Assembly (NCBI RefSeq): GCF_965233615.1
Contig: NZ_OZ247495.1
Strand: one strand, 5' to 3'
From: Pelagibius sp028280305
Lineage (GTDB): Bacteria > Pseudomonadota > Alphaproteobacteria > Kiloniellales > Kiloniellaceae
DNA: 64,000 bases
Part shown: positions 1 to 9,570 of the stretch, in pieces
Layout: each line of letters begins with the position of its first letter
How positions within the stretch are numbered: position 1 is the stretch's first letter
Position numbers and translations under genes: made by a program
Notes under the pieces: model-generated
The model's input: only the letters and a program-made list of their open reading frames with translations
What the model was told of the DNA's origin: nothing
Database searches by the model: none

Positions 1-870
1 TTCGGCTCCGTCGCCGTGCAACTGCCGGAACTGGGACTCCTGACCCTGGCGATGCTGCTGCCGATCCTCTCCGGCGGTCTGAACCTGGCGGTCACCTACA
101 CCGCCAACATCTCAGCCCTGACCCTGGCCTGGGTGCTGCAGGCCAACGGCGGACCGGAAGCCGGCTTCGGTGCTTTCTTCCTCGGTTCTGTCCTGGCTTT
201 GGCGGTCGGCGGGGCCTCAGGCTTTGTGATGGGTGCGGTGGTCGCCTATTCCCGTGCCCATCCGATCCTGGTCAGCCTGGCGATGATGATCTTCCTGCGC
301 GGACTCGGCGAATATCTCACCCGCGGCGGCGACATCTCCGGCTTTCCCGACTTCGTCGCCGCCATCGGTCACGGCAGTGTCCTGGGTGTGCCGGCGCCGC
401 TGATCGTTTTCCTGGTTTGCGTGCTGCTCTGGCAGATCCTGCTCGGCCGCAGCCGCCTGGGCTTCTTCACCTACATGGTCGGCTCCAACATCGAGGCGAC
501 ACGCTATTCCGGGGTGAACACCAAACGGGCCCTGACCCTGATCTACACCCTCTCGGGCATCATGTGCGCGGTGGCGGGCATCGTTATGATGGCGCGCTTC
601 AACTCGGTGCGTGTCGGCCACGGCGAGGCTTATCTGCTGATCACCGTGCTCGCCTGTTTCCTGGGCGGCGTCGATCCCTTCGGCGGTTTCGGGCGTGTAA
701 CCTCCGTGCTGCTGGCGCTGGTAATTCTGCAGCTGCTGTCCTCGGGGCTCAATCTTCTGGGGGCGAATCAACATCTCAGCACCGCGGTCTGGGGGCTCTT
801 CCTCATTGCCGTCATGGTGCTGCGCTTTGCTTGGAAAAGATGGATTGAAATGAGGAGGAACGGGACATGA
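1..870 (+). CDS. Sugar ABC transporter permease, RbsC/FrcC type (5' end outside window)
   Basis: Inner-membrane permease of a carbohydrate ABC importer of the ribose/fructose class (BPD_transp_2 family). The frame is open from base 1, so the true start lies upstream; about 289 residues are visible against a usual 320-350. Successive hydrophobic segments are obvious, and the stretch around GSNIEATRYSGVNTKRA matches the cytoplasmic loop of this family that contacts the ATPase. It overlaps the next gene as ATGA, so the two are translationally coupled. The ATPase and binding protein should lie just upstream. The substrate is inferred to be a monosaccharide from the epimerase and kinase that follow. 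Confidence 0.9.
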   Translation, partial: FGSVAVQLPELGLLTLAMLLPILSGGLNLAVTYTANISALTLAWVLQANGGPEAGFGAFFLGSVLALAVGGASGFVMGAVVAYSRAHPILVSLAMMIFLRGLGEYLTRGGDISGFPDFVAAIGHGSVLGVPAPLIVFLVCVLLWQILLGRSRLGFFTYMVGSNIEATRYSGVNTKRALTLIYTLSGIMCAVAGIVMMARFNSVRVGHGEAYLLITVLACFLGGVDPFGGFGRVTSVLLALVILQLLSSGLNLLGANQHLSTAVWGLFLIAVMVLRFAWKRWIEMRRNGT

Positions 871-1715
871 AGGGTTTGGGTGTGCACACCAGCCTCTGGG
901 CGATGAACTGGACCCGCGAGGGGGCTGAGATTTCCGTGGCCGAGGCGCAGCGTTACGGCGTCGACTTCATCGAGATCGCGCTGCTCGATCCGCCCTCGGT
1001 GGATACCGCCCATACCCGCGGCCTGCTGGAGGAGGCGGAGATGAAGGCGGTCTGCTCGCTCGGCCTGCCGGCGGAATGCTATGCCTCGCGGGATCCGGAA
1101 AAGGCCGTTGAATTCCTCTCCCTTGCCATCGACAAGACGGTGGAGATCGGCGGTCTTGCTCTCTCCGGCGTGACCTATGGCGGTATCGGGGAGCGCACCG
1201 GTGTGCCGCCGACCCAGGACGAGATCGACAACGTCGCGCGGGCACTGGCAGGCGCTGCCAAGTACGCCAAGTCCAAGGGCATCGATCTGGGTATCGAGCC
1301 GGTGAATCGCTATGAGAATCATATCATCAACACCGGGCGGCAGGCGGCGGAGATGATCGACAAGGTGGGCGCCGACAACATGTTCATCCACCTCGACACC
1401 TATCACACCAATATCGAGGAACACGGCGTTGCCAACGGCATCCTGGCCGCGCGCGAACACCTGCGCTACATGCATATGTCGGAAAGCCATCGCGGCGTGC
1501 CCGGCAGCGGAACCTGCGACTGGAACGAGATTTACGGAACCCTCGCGGCCATCGGCTTCGATGGCGGTCTGGCGCTGGAAAGTTTCATCAACCTGCCGCC
1601 GCAGATTGCCTCGGCGCTCTCGGTCTGGCGTCCGGTCGCCGACAGTGCGGACCAGGTGATGCTGGAAGGCCTGCCCTTCCTCAGCAATATGGCGAAGCAG
1701 TACGGCTTGATTTGA
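867..1715 (+). CDS. Sugar epimerase/isomerase of the D-tagatose/D-psicose 3-epimerase family
   Basis: A 282-residue TIM-barrel sugar epimerase (AP endonuclease 2-like fold). The four expected metal ligands are visible as E144 (in GIEPVNRYE), D177 (HLDTYH), H203 (HMSESH) and E238 (LALESF). Their spacing of 33, 26 and 35 residues equals that of the ligands known in D-tagatose 3-epimerase, which argues for a working metal site. It probably interconverts ketoses brought in by the upstream transporter. The start overlaps the permease stop (ATGA) and the end touches the kinase start. The exact sugar cannot be read from sequence. Confidence 0.85.
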   Translation: MKGLGVHTSLWAMNWTREGAEISVAEAQRYGVDFIEIALLDPPSVDTAHTRGLLEEAEMKAVCSLGLPAECYASRDPEKAVEFLSLAIDKTVEIGGLALSGVTYGGIGERTGVPPTQDEIDNVARALAGAAKYAKSKGIDLGIEPVNRYENHIINTGRQAAEMIDKVGADNMFIHLDTYHTNIEEHGVANGILAAREHLRYMHMSESHRGVPGSGTCDWNEIYGTLAAIGFDGGLALESFINLPPQIASALSVWRPVADSADQVMLEGLPFLSNMAKQYGLI

Positions 1716-2368
1716 TGGGACCGGAGGTTCAGAGGCTCGACACGGCGTCTTTCATCGCTCGCCTACATTCCTTGGCGCAAGCTGCCGCCGAGGGCTCGCG
1801 CCAGATCGTCGCGCTGGCCGGCGCGCCCGCATCAGGCAAGTCGACCCTGGCCGAGACGGCCGAGCGCAGTCTGAACGATGCTATGCCGGGTATCTGTGCC
1901 GTTCTGCCCATGGACGGGTTTCACTACGACGATGCGGTGCTGGAGGCGCGCGGCTGGCGCGCCCGCAAAGGGGCGCCCCATACCTTCGATGTCGGCGGCC
2001 TGATTGCCATGCTGCAACGGCTGCGGGCCAATGCGGAGCCGGCTGTCGCCGTGCCGCGCTTCGACCGTGGCCTGGAAATTGCCCGGGCTGGTGCGGTGCT
2101 GATTGAACCCTCGGTGCGGCTGATCCTGGTGGAGGGAAACTATTTGCTCCTGAAGGAAGCGCCCTGGGACGGCCTGGCGCCGCTTTTCGATCTGACGGTC
2201 ATGATCGAAAGCGATGAGGAAACCCGCGCCGTCCGCCTGCGGCAGCGCTGGCTGAATCACAATCTGAGCGCACCGGAAGTCGCCGCCAAACTGGAAGAGA
2301 ACGACCTGCCCAACGGCCGCTACGTCTACGCCAACAGCCGCGAAGCCGAGCTTGTCGTAACCTGCTGA
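1715..2368 (+). CDS. P-loop sugar/nucleoside kinase, FrcK/uridine-kinase-like
   Basis: A 217-residue kinase of the phosphoribulokinase/uridine kinase superfamily. Walker A is GAPASGKST (residues 36-44), followed by MDGFHYDD near residue 65, the usual substrate-side motif of this group, and LILVEGNYLLL further on. I start at ATG 1715, which shares one base with the preceding TGA; a TTG directly before it is a weaker alternative. It resembles FrcK, encoded with the rhizobial fructose ABC transporter, and here too it follows a sugar permease. It most likely phosphorylates the imported or epimerised sugar. Confidence 0.75.
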   Translation: MGPEVQRLDTASFIARLHSLAQAAAEGSRQIVALAGAPASGKSTLAETAERSLNDAMPGICAVLPMDGFHYDDAVLEARGWRARKGAPHTFDVGGLIAMLQRLRANAEPAVAVPRFDRGLEIARAGAVLIEPSVRLILVEGNYLLLKEAPWDGLAPLFDLTVMIESDEETRAVRLRQRWLNHNLSAPEVAAKLEENDLPNGRYVYANSREAELVVTC

Positions 2369-2467
2369 CTTCGGACAAGATGCCTCCGCTGCATCGGCGG
2401 CCCGTTTCGACAGCCTCTCTTTGAGATCGGCGGAGGCAAACCCGCAAGAGAAAAGGCCACGACTTAA

Positions 2468-3268
2468 ATGGATACTCGTTATGCCTTCGCCCAGGAACTG
2501 GCGCGCGAAGCGGGGCTTCTGGCCTATGACTACTACAAGCGGCGCAGCGCGCTGGCGGTCGAGAGCAAGGGTTTGCAGGATGTGGTGTCCATCGCCGACC
2601 GGGCCGTCGAGGACCTGATCCGCAAGCGCCTGGCCGAGCGCTTTCCCGAAGACGCCTTCCTGGGCGAGGAGAGCGGCGCCAGCGAGTCGCTTGAAGACGG
2701 GCGATCCATCTGGGTCGTCGATCCGATCGACGGCACCGCCTGCTTTCTCAACGGCATGCCGAGCTGGTGCGTTTCCATCGCCCTGGTGCACGAGGGTGCC
2801 ATTGAACTCGGGGCGATCTACGACCCCAACGTCGACGAGCTTTATGCCGCCCGGCGCGGCGGGGGCACTTACCTGAATGGGGAGCGCCAGCCGGACCTCT
2901 CGGCGACCGCTTTTGCAGACGGCGCCTTTGGTATTGGGTTCTCCCAGCGCTCGACCTCCGGCGAGATTGTCCCTCTTATTCAAGGCCTGGTGGATGACGG
3001 CGGCATGTTTCTGCGCAACGGATCGGGCGCCTTGATGCTGGCCTATGTGTCAGTGGGCCGCCTGATCGGCTACTTCGAGCCGCACATCAATTCCTGGGAC
3101 TGCCTGGCCGGCCTGCTGCTGGTGCGGGAATCGGGCGGCTGGACCAACGACTTCCTCGCCGACGGCGGCCTGCTGCGCGGCAACGTCTGCGCCGCCGCGG
3201 CAGCGGGTCTCGCCCCGAAACTGCAGGCCCTGATCGCCCGGACTGTGCCCAACCCGACGCGGCCCTGA
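2468..3268 (+). CDS. Inositol monophosphatase family protein
   Basis: A 266-residue Mg-dependent, Li-sensitive-type sugar phosphatase. Motif 1 contains GEES (residues 66-69) and DPIDGTACFL (85-94), giving the metal ligands E67/E68, D85 and D88. Motif 2 is the INSWDCLAG segment near residue 203. Length fits IMPase/SuhB/HisN relatives. It lies about 100 bp after the kinase and is probably in the same catabolic operon, acting on a sugar or polyol phosphate. The stop is followed at once by a palindromic repeat that separates it from the convergent SorC gene. Confidence 0.85.
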   Translation: MDTRYAFAQELAREAGLLAYDYYKRRSALAVESKGLQDVVSIADRAVEDLIRKRLAERFPEDAFLGEESGASESLEDGRSIWVVDPIDGTACFLNGMPSWCVSIALVHEGAIELGAIYDPNVDELYAARRGGGTYLNGERQPDLSATAFADGAFGIGFSQRSTSGEIVPLIQGLVDDGGMFLRNGSGALMLAYVSVGRLIGYFEPHINSWDCLAGLLLVRESGGWTNDFLADGGLLRGNVCAAAAAGLAPKLQALIARTVPNPTRP

Positions 3269-3400
3269 GAGTCTAAATCGTTTTCGACTTATGTCCGATC
3301 GGTTCCGGCCCGCTCCCGCTCCCGGCCACCCACCAGGATAATCGCATTGGGTGGCCGGGAGGGGGAGTGGGCAGGCGCCGACTAAACATGAAAGACTCTA
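3269..3400. repeat. Palindromic intergenic repeat, family A copy 1
   Basis: A roughly 130-bp element whose core is a long inverted repeat: GCTCCCGGCCACCC near 3315-3333 pairs with GGGTGGCCGGGAG near 3349-3361 around a short AT-containing loop. The outer part begins with an ATCGTTTTCGACTTATG segment and ends with CATGAAAGACTCTA. Read on the opposite strand it matches the element at 17341-17467 almost throughout. The right end supplies the TAG stop of the SorC gene. It could act as a bidirectional terminator or mRNA-stabilising structure, but no function is shown. Confidence 0.8.
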
Positions 3401-4363
3401 AAGCAGGGCTTCGGCCGTCGCCTCGTCGGTGATGAGGGCGGAGGCGAGGCGGCCCTTCAAGGCCGCCTTCAGCGCCGGTACTTTCTGCGGCCCGCCGCCG
3501 ACAATGACGGTCAGCCGCTCCGGCGGGGATTCCAGCGGCAGGCTGGCGACCCTTTCGTTGACCGGACTCTCCAGCGGGCGCCCCTCGGCATCGAACGACC
3601 AGCCGGTGATTTCGCCGACGGCCTCCGCCTCGATCAGGGCTGAGATGTCGTTGTCGGTCATGAAGCCATCGCGGTGGAGCGGTGCCTGCCAGCCGATCTC
3701 GCTGATTCCGACGAAGCTGGCGCGCGCTTGGTCGCGCAGTTCGCGCAGCACCGCAAAGGCGCGTTGGCCCTGCAGTGCCTCGCGATCGGCCACCGTTTCC
3801 GTCAGCACCGGCGCGGGCATGGGATAGCGTTGGGCGCCAACCTTGTCGGCCAGGCGCATGACCACGTCGTAGGGGCTGGCCTGGCCGCCGGCGGACATGG
3901 CGCCGACCAGCGAGACCACCTTGTGCTGCGGCCGGTCGAGACTGTCCAGTTCCTCCACCGCCGCCCGCAGCGTTCGCCCGGTGCCGACACAGATGACCAT
4001 GGGCGCTTTCGCTGCGAGCAGGCGCTGCAGGCGCACCGCAGCGGCGACGGCGATGCCGCCGGCCGAATCCGGTGCATCAGGATCGCTGGGGGTGACGTCG
4101 CAGAACTCAAGCCCATAGCGCTCGGTCAGGCCGGCGGCCAGTTCGGTGCAGGAAGCGATGGGATGATCGAGCCGGAACTTGATCAATTTCTCGCTGACCG
4201 CCAGGGCGACGAGCCGCTGCACCGCCTGGCGTGAGAGGTCGAGCTGGGTCGCGATTTCGTCCTGGGTCCGCCCCCCGATGAAGTAGAGCCAGGCCGCCCG
4301 CGCCGCATCGTCGCGCCGTTTGTCGCTGGGTCTGTCTGAAGGGGAAGGCGAAGATCCGCGCAT
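3398..4363 (-). CDS. SorC/DeoR-family sugar-binding transcriptional regulator
   Basis: A regulator of about 321 residues. The N-terminal helix-turn-helix lies around GRTQDEIATQLDLSRQ, and the rest matches the SorC phosphosugar-binding effector domain (VICVGTGRTL, VSLVGAMSAGG, LTVIVGGGPQK). The open frame extends to 4462, but I start at ATG 4363 because the extra 33 residues do not look like the family. It is divergent from the polyol operon at 4642, so it is the likely repressor of that operon and of itself, with a sugar or polyol phosphate as effector. The stop codon lies inside a palindromic repeat. Confidence 0.85.
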   Translation of the reverse strand: MRGSSPSPSDRPSDKRRDDAARAAWLYFIGGRTQDEIATQLDLSRQAVQRLVALAVSEKLIKFRLDHPIASCTELAAGLTERYGLEFCDVTPSDPDAPDSAGGIAVAAAVRLQRLLAAKAPMVICVGTGRTLRAAVEELDSLDRPQHKVVSLVGAMSAGGQASPYDVVMRLADKVGAQRYPMPAPVLTETVADREALQGQRAFAVLRELRDQARASFVGISEIGWQAPLHRDGFMTDNDISALIEAEAVGEITGWSFDAEGRPLESPVNERVASLPLESPPERLTVIVGGGPQKVPALKAALKGRLASALITDEATAEALL

Positions 4364-4562
4364 CGGGCCTCTGCAGCCGGGGTTATGGACAGGCAACGGG
4401 TGTCGCCGGGCAATTGTGCAGTGCGACAGAGAAAGCCCGCTGACGATCACGCCTTCGGGCAAAGCTCTTTAAGGCACTGAAAAGCTTCTAAACCAATTCA
4501 CTTACCATGGGAAGCAAGCAGCCACCGCCGGGCGGCTTTGCACGGTCTCCGCGCAAGCCCCC

Positions 4563-4617
4563 TTGACTCTCGTGCGTATAAGGTCGATCATATGCTCAAT
4601 AACAGAGCATATGCTCA
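4563..4617 (+). promoter_or_regulatory. smoE: Promoter and tandem operator of the polyol operon
   Basis: A -35-like TTGACT (4563-4568) is followed after 17 bp by GATCAT (4586-4591). Overlapping and downstream lie two direct repeats CATATGCTCA at 4589-4598 and 4608-4617, 19 bp apart; the second sits in the perfect palindrome GAGCATATGCTC (4605-4616). Two sites about two helical turns apart, between a SorC-type regulator and its probable target, fit a repressor operator covering -10 and +1. The sites are seen directly; the regulatory role is inferred. Confidence 0.55.
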
Positions 4618-4641
4618 TAAACCTAGGGAGGAAGGCTAAAG

Positions 4642-5940
4642 ATGGTCCTCACACGATTGGCGCTTACCGCAGGTGTTCTGCTTGCATCCACCGCGCTTGC
4701 CTCGGCGGAGACGTTGACGATCGCCACGGTCAACAACGGCGACATGATCCGCATGCAGGGGTATACCGACGACTTCACCGCCAAGACCGGCCATGAGGTC
4801 GAGTGGGTCACACTGGAAGAAAACGTTCTGCGTCAGCGCGTGACCACCGACATCTCCACCAAGGGCGGCGCTTTCGACCTCATGACCATCGGCATGTACG
4901 AAACCCCGATCTGGGGTTCGAACGGCTGGCTGATTCCGCTCGACGATCTGAGCGCGGAATACGATGTTGACGACATCCTGCCCGCGATGCGGGACGGGTT
5001 GAGCCACGACGGCACGCTCTTCGCTGCGCCGTTCTATGGTGAAAGCTCGATGGTGATGTACCGCACCGACCTCGTCGAAGCGGCCGGCATGACCATGCCC
5101 GACGCCCCGACCTGGGACCAGATTGCCGAGCTGGCCCGCGCGATGACCGATCGCGAGAAAGAAATCAACGGCATCTGCCTGCGCGGCAAGGCCGGTTGGG
5201 GTGAAGGCGGCGCCTTCATCACGGTTACCGCCAACTCCTTCGGCGCGCGCTGGTTCGATGAAAACTGGAAGGCCCAGTTCGATCAGCCCGAATGGGCCAA
5301 TGCCCTCAACTTCTTCGTGAACCTGATGGCCGATGCGGGCCCTCCGGGCTACGCCACCAACGGCTTCAACGAGAACCTGTCGCTGTTCCAGCAGGGCAAG
5401 TGCGGCATGTGGATCGACGCGACCGTTGCGGCATCCTTCGTGACCAACCCCAACGACTCAACCGTCGCAGACAAGGTTGGCTTTGCCCTGGCGCCGGACA
5501 CCGGCCTCGGCAAGCGTTCCAACTGGCTCTGGGCCTGGGCGCTGGCTATTCCCGCCGGAACCCAAAAGGCTGACGCCGCCAAGCAGTTCATCGAGTGGGC
5601 GACCTCGAAAGAGTACATCGAACTGGTTGCCGCGAACGAAGGCTGGGCCAACGTGCCGCCGGGTGCCCGCACCTCGCTCTACGAGAACCCCGAGTATCAG
5701 AAGGTGCCTTTCGCGCAGAAGACGCTCGATTCCATCAAGGCGGCCGACCCGACGAACCCGACCGTCAAGCCGGTGCCTTATGTCGGTATCCAGTTTGTCG
5801 CCATTCCGGAGTTCGCCGGTATCGCCACTGAGGTGAGCCAGGAGTTCTCGGCTGTCTATGCCGGCCAGCAAACTGTGGACGAGGCGCTTGCCAAGGCGCA
5901 GGCCCTGACCACCGACGCTATGGAAGCGGCAGGCTACTAG
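4642..5940 (+). CDS. smoE: Polyol (sorbitol/mannitol) ABC transporter substrate-binding protein
   Basis: A 432-residue periplasmic binding protein of solute-binding family 1. A Sec signal peptide (hydrophobic core LALTAGVLLASTALA, cleavage near ASA-E) precedes a mature domain with family features such as GWGEGGAFITV and the aromatic-rich NWLWAWALAIP segment. The start has a strong GGGAGG site 13 bp upstream. It heads a run of two permeases, an ATPase and two short-chain dehydrogenases, the layout of alphaproteobacterial smo operons, so sorbitol, mannitol or a related polyol is the likely ligand. Confidence 0.85.
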   Translation: MVLTRLALTAGVLLASTALASAETLTIATVNNGDMIRMQGYTDDFTAKTGHEVEWVTLEENVLRQRVTTDISTKGGAFDLMTIGMYETPIWGSNGWLIPLDDLSAEYDVDDILPAMRDGLSHDGTLFAAPFYGESSMVMYRTDLVEAAGMTMPDAPTWDQIAELARAMTDREKEINGICLRGKAGWGEGGAFITVTANSFGARWFDENWKAQFDQPEWANALNFFVNLMADAGPPGYATNGFNENLSLFQQGKCGMWIDATVAASFVTNPNDSTVADKVGFALAPDTGLGKRSNWLWAWALAIPAGTQKADAAKQFIEWATSKEYIELVAANEGWANVPPGARTSLYENPEYQKVPFAQKTLDSIKAADPTNPTVKPVPYVGIQFVAIPEFAGIATEVSQEFSAVYAGQQTVDEALAKAQALTTDAMEAAGY

Positions 5941-5953
5941 AGCTTCCTCCCGG

Positions 5954-5981
5954 CCGGGGGGCGGCTGCGCCCGCCCTCCGG
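5954..5981 (+). other. GC-rich stem-loop between binding-protein and permease genes
   Basis: CCGGGGGGCGG (5954-5964) pairs with CCGCCCTCCGG (5971-5981), with one G-U pair and a 6-nt loop. No T-run follows, so it is not a standard terminator. Hairpins here are known to protect binding-protein mRNA 3' ends and give more binding protein than permease; that role is inferred. Confidence 0.55.
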
Positions 5982-6051
5982 TCCTCCACCTCTTGAGATC
6001 ACAACCCCCGAGTCTCCGAGGCTTCGGGCGTTGACAGAGGAGGTCTGTCCA

Positions 6052-6930
6052 ATGGCCACCCAGCATTCCCGCTCCGCAGCCCGCTTTATGTTGGCACCGG
6101 CAGTGATCCTGCTTCTGGGCTGGATGCTCGTGCCGCTGACGATGACGCTTTTCTTCTCCTTCAAGAAGTATCTGCCGATGCGCGGCGACTCGATGGCCGG
6201 TGGCCTGGATTGGGTCGGCTTCGCCAACTACACCCGCTTCGTGACCTCCAGCGCTTTCTGGCCCAGCGTGCAGACGACCCTGGTTATCGTCGGCGGTGTC
6301 CTGGCCATTACCGTAGTCCTGGGCGTGCTGTTGGCGATCCTGCTGGACCAACCGATGTGGGGCCAGGGCATGGTTCGCATCTTCGTCATCGCGCCCTTCT
6401 TTGTGATGCCCACGGTGTCGGCGCTGGTCTGGAAGAACATGTTCATGGATCCGGTGAACGGCCTTCTGGCACATCTTTGGAAGTTCTTTGGCGCTGCGCC
6501 CGTGGAATGGCTTAGCCAGGCGTCGATGCCCTCACTGATCATGATCGTCAGTTGGCAATGGCTGCCCTTCGCCACCCTGATCCTCTTGACGGCGATTCAG
6601 TCACTCGACAGCGAACAACTGGAGGCGGCCGAGATGGACGGCGCCCCGGTCCTGAAGCGGTTTTGGTTCATCGTGCTGCCGCATCTGAGTCGCGCGATCA
6701 CCATCGTGGTCCTGATTCAGACGATCTTTCTCCTGGCGATCTTCGCGGAGATCTTTGTCACCACCGGCGGCGCGTTCGGCACCAAGACGCTCAGCTACCT
6801 GATCTTCCAGCGTGTGCTGGAAAGTCAGAACGTGGGCCTTGGTTCCGCCGGCGGCGTCTATGCCATCATCCTTGCCAACATCGTCGCGCTCTTCCTGATG
6901 CGCATCGTCGGCAAGAACCTGGACAGGTGA
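6052..6930 (+). CDS. smoF: Polyol ABC transporter permease, MalF-like subunit
   Basis: A 292-residue inner-membrane permease of BPD_transp_1 type. About six hydrophobic spans are visible, starting with FMLAPAVILLLGWMLVPLT. The EAA loop is recognisable around QLEAAEMDGAPVLKRFW, where it docks to the ATPase. I start at ATG 6052, preceded by AGAGGAGG; the upstream in-frame TTG lacks such a site. The next permease follows after 13 bp. Together they form the heterodimeric channel of the polyol importer. Confidence 0.88.
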   Translation: MATQHSRSAARFMLAPAVILLLGWMLVPLTMTLFFSFKKYLPMRGDSMAGGLDWVGFANYTRFVTSSAFWPSVQTTLVIVGGVLAITVVLGVLLAILLDQPMWGQGMVRIFVIAPFFVMPTVSALVWKNMFMDPVNGLLAHLWKFFGAAPVEWLSQASMPSLIMIVSWQWLPFATLILLTAIQSLDSEQLEAAEMDGAPVLKRFWFIVLPHLSRAITIVVLIQTIFLLAIFAEIFVTTGGAFGTKTLSYLIFQRVLESQNVGLGSAGGVYAIILANIVALFLMRIVGKNLDR

Positions 6931-6943
6931 GGAGGAACGGATA

Positions 6944-7774
6944 ATGGCCCGCGCTGTCACGACGCAACGCAAGACGATCAACACGGCCGCCGCCTGGGCG
7001 ATCGGCCTTCTGATCTTTTTCCCGATCCTCTGGACGATCCTGACCAGCTTCAAGACCGAGGCCCAGGCGATCAGCGACCCGCCGATCTTCCTGTTCTTCG
7101 ACTGGACGCTGGAAAACTACTCGATCGTACAGGAGCGCTCGGACTACATGCGCTTCCTCTGGAACTCGGTCATCCTGGCGGGCGGCTCGACCCTTCTGGG
7201 CATCATCATCGCCGTGCCCGCCGCCTGGTCCATGGCCTTTGTGCCCTCGCGCCGCACCAAGGACATCCTGCTTTGGATGCTCTCGACCAAGATGCTGCCG
7301 GCGGTGGGGGTGCTCTACCCGATCTACCTGCTGTTCATCCAGTTTCGGCTTCTCGACACGCAGCTGGGCCTGACTCTCGTCCTGATGTTGATCAACCTGC
7401 CGATCATCGTCTGGATGCTCTACACCTACTTCAAGGAAATCCCCGTTGAGATCCTTGAGGCCTCACGGATGGACGGTGCCGGCCTGCGTGAAGAGATCCT
7501 CTACGTCCTGACGCCGATGGCCTTGCCCGGCATCGCCTCGACCGTTCTGTTGAACTTCATCCTCGCCTGGAACGAGGCGTTCTGGACCCTCAACCTGACC
7601 GCCGCCAAGGCCGCACCGCTGACCGCGTTCATCGCCAGCTATTCCAGCCCCGAGGGCCTGTTTTTCGCCAAGCTCAGCGCGGCCTCGACCATGGCGATCG
7701 CGCCGATTCTCATCCTTGGCTGGTTCAGCCAGAAACAACTCGTCCGCGGCCTGACCTTCGGCGCGGTGAAATAG
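6944..7774 (+). CDS. smoG: Polyol ABC transporter permease, MalG-like subunit
   Basis: A 276-residue partner permease with six predicted spans. The family start (WAIGLLIFFPILWTILTSFK) is followed by a periplasmic loop, and the EAA motif reads EILEASRMDGAGLREE. MalG-type subunits are shorter at the N-terminus than MalF-type ones, as seen here. It has a GAGGAACGG ribosome site and sits 11 bp before the ATPase gene. Substrate is inferred from the operon. Confidence 0.88.
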   Translation: MARAVTTQRKTINTAAAWAIGLLIFFPILWTILTSFKTEAQAISDPPIFLFFDWTLENYSIVQERSDYMRFLWNSVILAGGSTLLGIIIAVPAAWSMAFVPSRRTKDILLWMLSTKMLPAVGVLYPIYLLFIQFRLLDTQLGLTLVLMLINLPIIVWMLYTYFKEIPVEILEASRMDGAGLREEILYVLTPMALPGIASTVLLNFILAWNEAFWTLNLTAAKAAPLTAFIASYSSPEGLFFAKLSAASTMAIAPILILGWFSQKQLVRGLTFGAVK

Positions 7775-7785
7775 GGAAGACGGAG

Positions 7786-8786
<1,001 letters not shown>

Positions 8787-8790
<4 letters not shown>

Positions 8791-9557
8791 GCCGTTTGCA
8801 GGGAAAGGTTGCGCTCGTCACAGGCGGCGCGCGTGGAATCGGAGATGCCATTTGTCGCGCCTATGCAGCCGAGGGCGCGAAAGTCGCCGTTGCCGACCGT
8901 CTGATCGAAGACGCGCAGGAGACAGCGTCGGCGCTGGGCGAGAACGCGATGGCAGTGGCGATGGACGTCACAGACCTGGATGCGATTGCCGAGGGTGTCG
9001 CCGCGGTGGAGGAGAAATGGGGCGGTGTCGATGTCCTGGTGAACAATGCCGGCATCTTCAACATGGCCCCGATTGAGGAAGTGACTGTTGATGACTATCG
9101 CCGTCAGTACGACGTGAATGTCGCGGGCACGATCTTCGCCATACAGGCTGTGGTTCCGGGCATGAAGAAGCGCGGCGGCGGCGCCATCATCAATCTCTCC
9201 TCGCAGGCAGGCCGTCGCGGCGAGCCCAATATCACCCTCTACTGCTCGACCAAGGCGGCGGTGATCTCGATAACCCAGTCCCTGGCGCTGGAACTGGCCA
9301 AGGACAAGATCCGCGTCAACGCCATTGCCCCGGGCGTCATCGACACGCCGATGTGGGCCCATGTGGACGCGCTTTTTGCCAAGTATGAGAACAAGGCGGT
9401 TGGGCAGAAAAGGCGTGAGGTGGGCGAGGCCGTGCCGCTTGGCTATATGGGTGCTCCTGACGATGTCGCTGAGCCCGCAGTGTTCCTCGCTTCTGAGGGG
9501 GCGAGGTATATCACCGCACAGACGCTCAACGTCGACGGCGGCAACTGGATGAGTTGA
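8787..9557 (+). CDS. smoS: SDR-family polyol dehydrogenase (sorbitol dehydrogenase-like)
   Basis: A 256-residue short-chain dehydrogenase. The dinucleotide motif TGGARGIGD is near residue 12, the NNAG motif near 88, and the catalytic Tyr-x3-Lys reads YCSTK. Length and the closing NVDGGNWMS match SmoS-type L-iditol/sorbitol 2-dehydrogenases, which oxidise D-glucitol to D-fructose with NAD. Its translational coupling to the transporter ATPase supports oxidation of the imported polyol. Another hexitol or pentitol cannot be excluded. Confidence 0.8.
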
Positions 9558-9570
9558 AGGGCCTGGTGTC

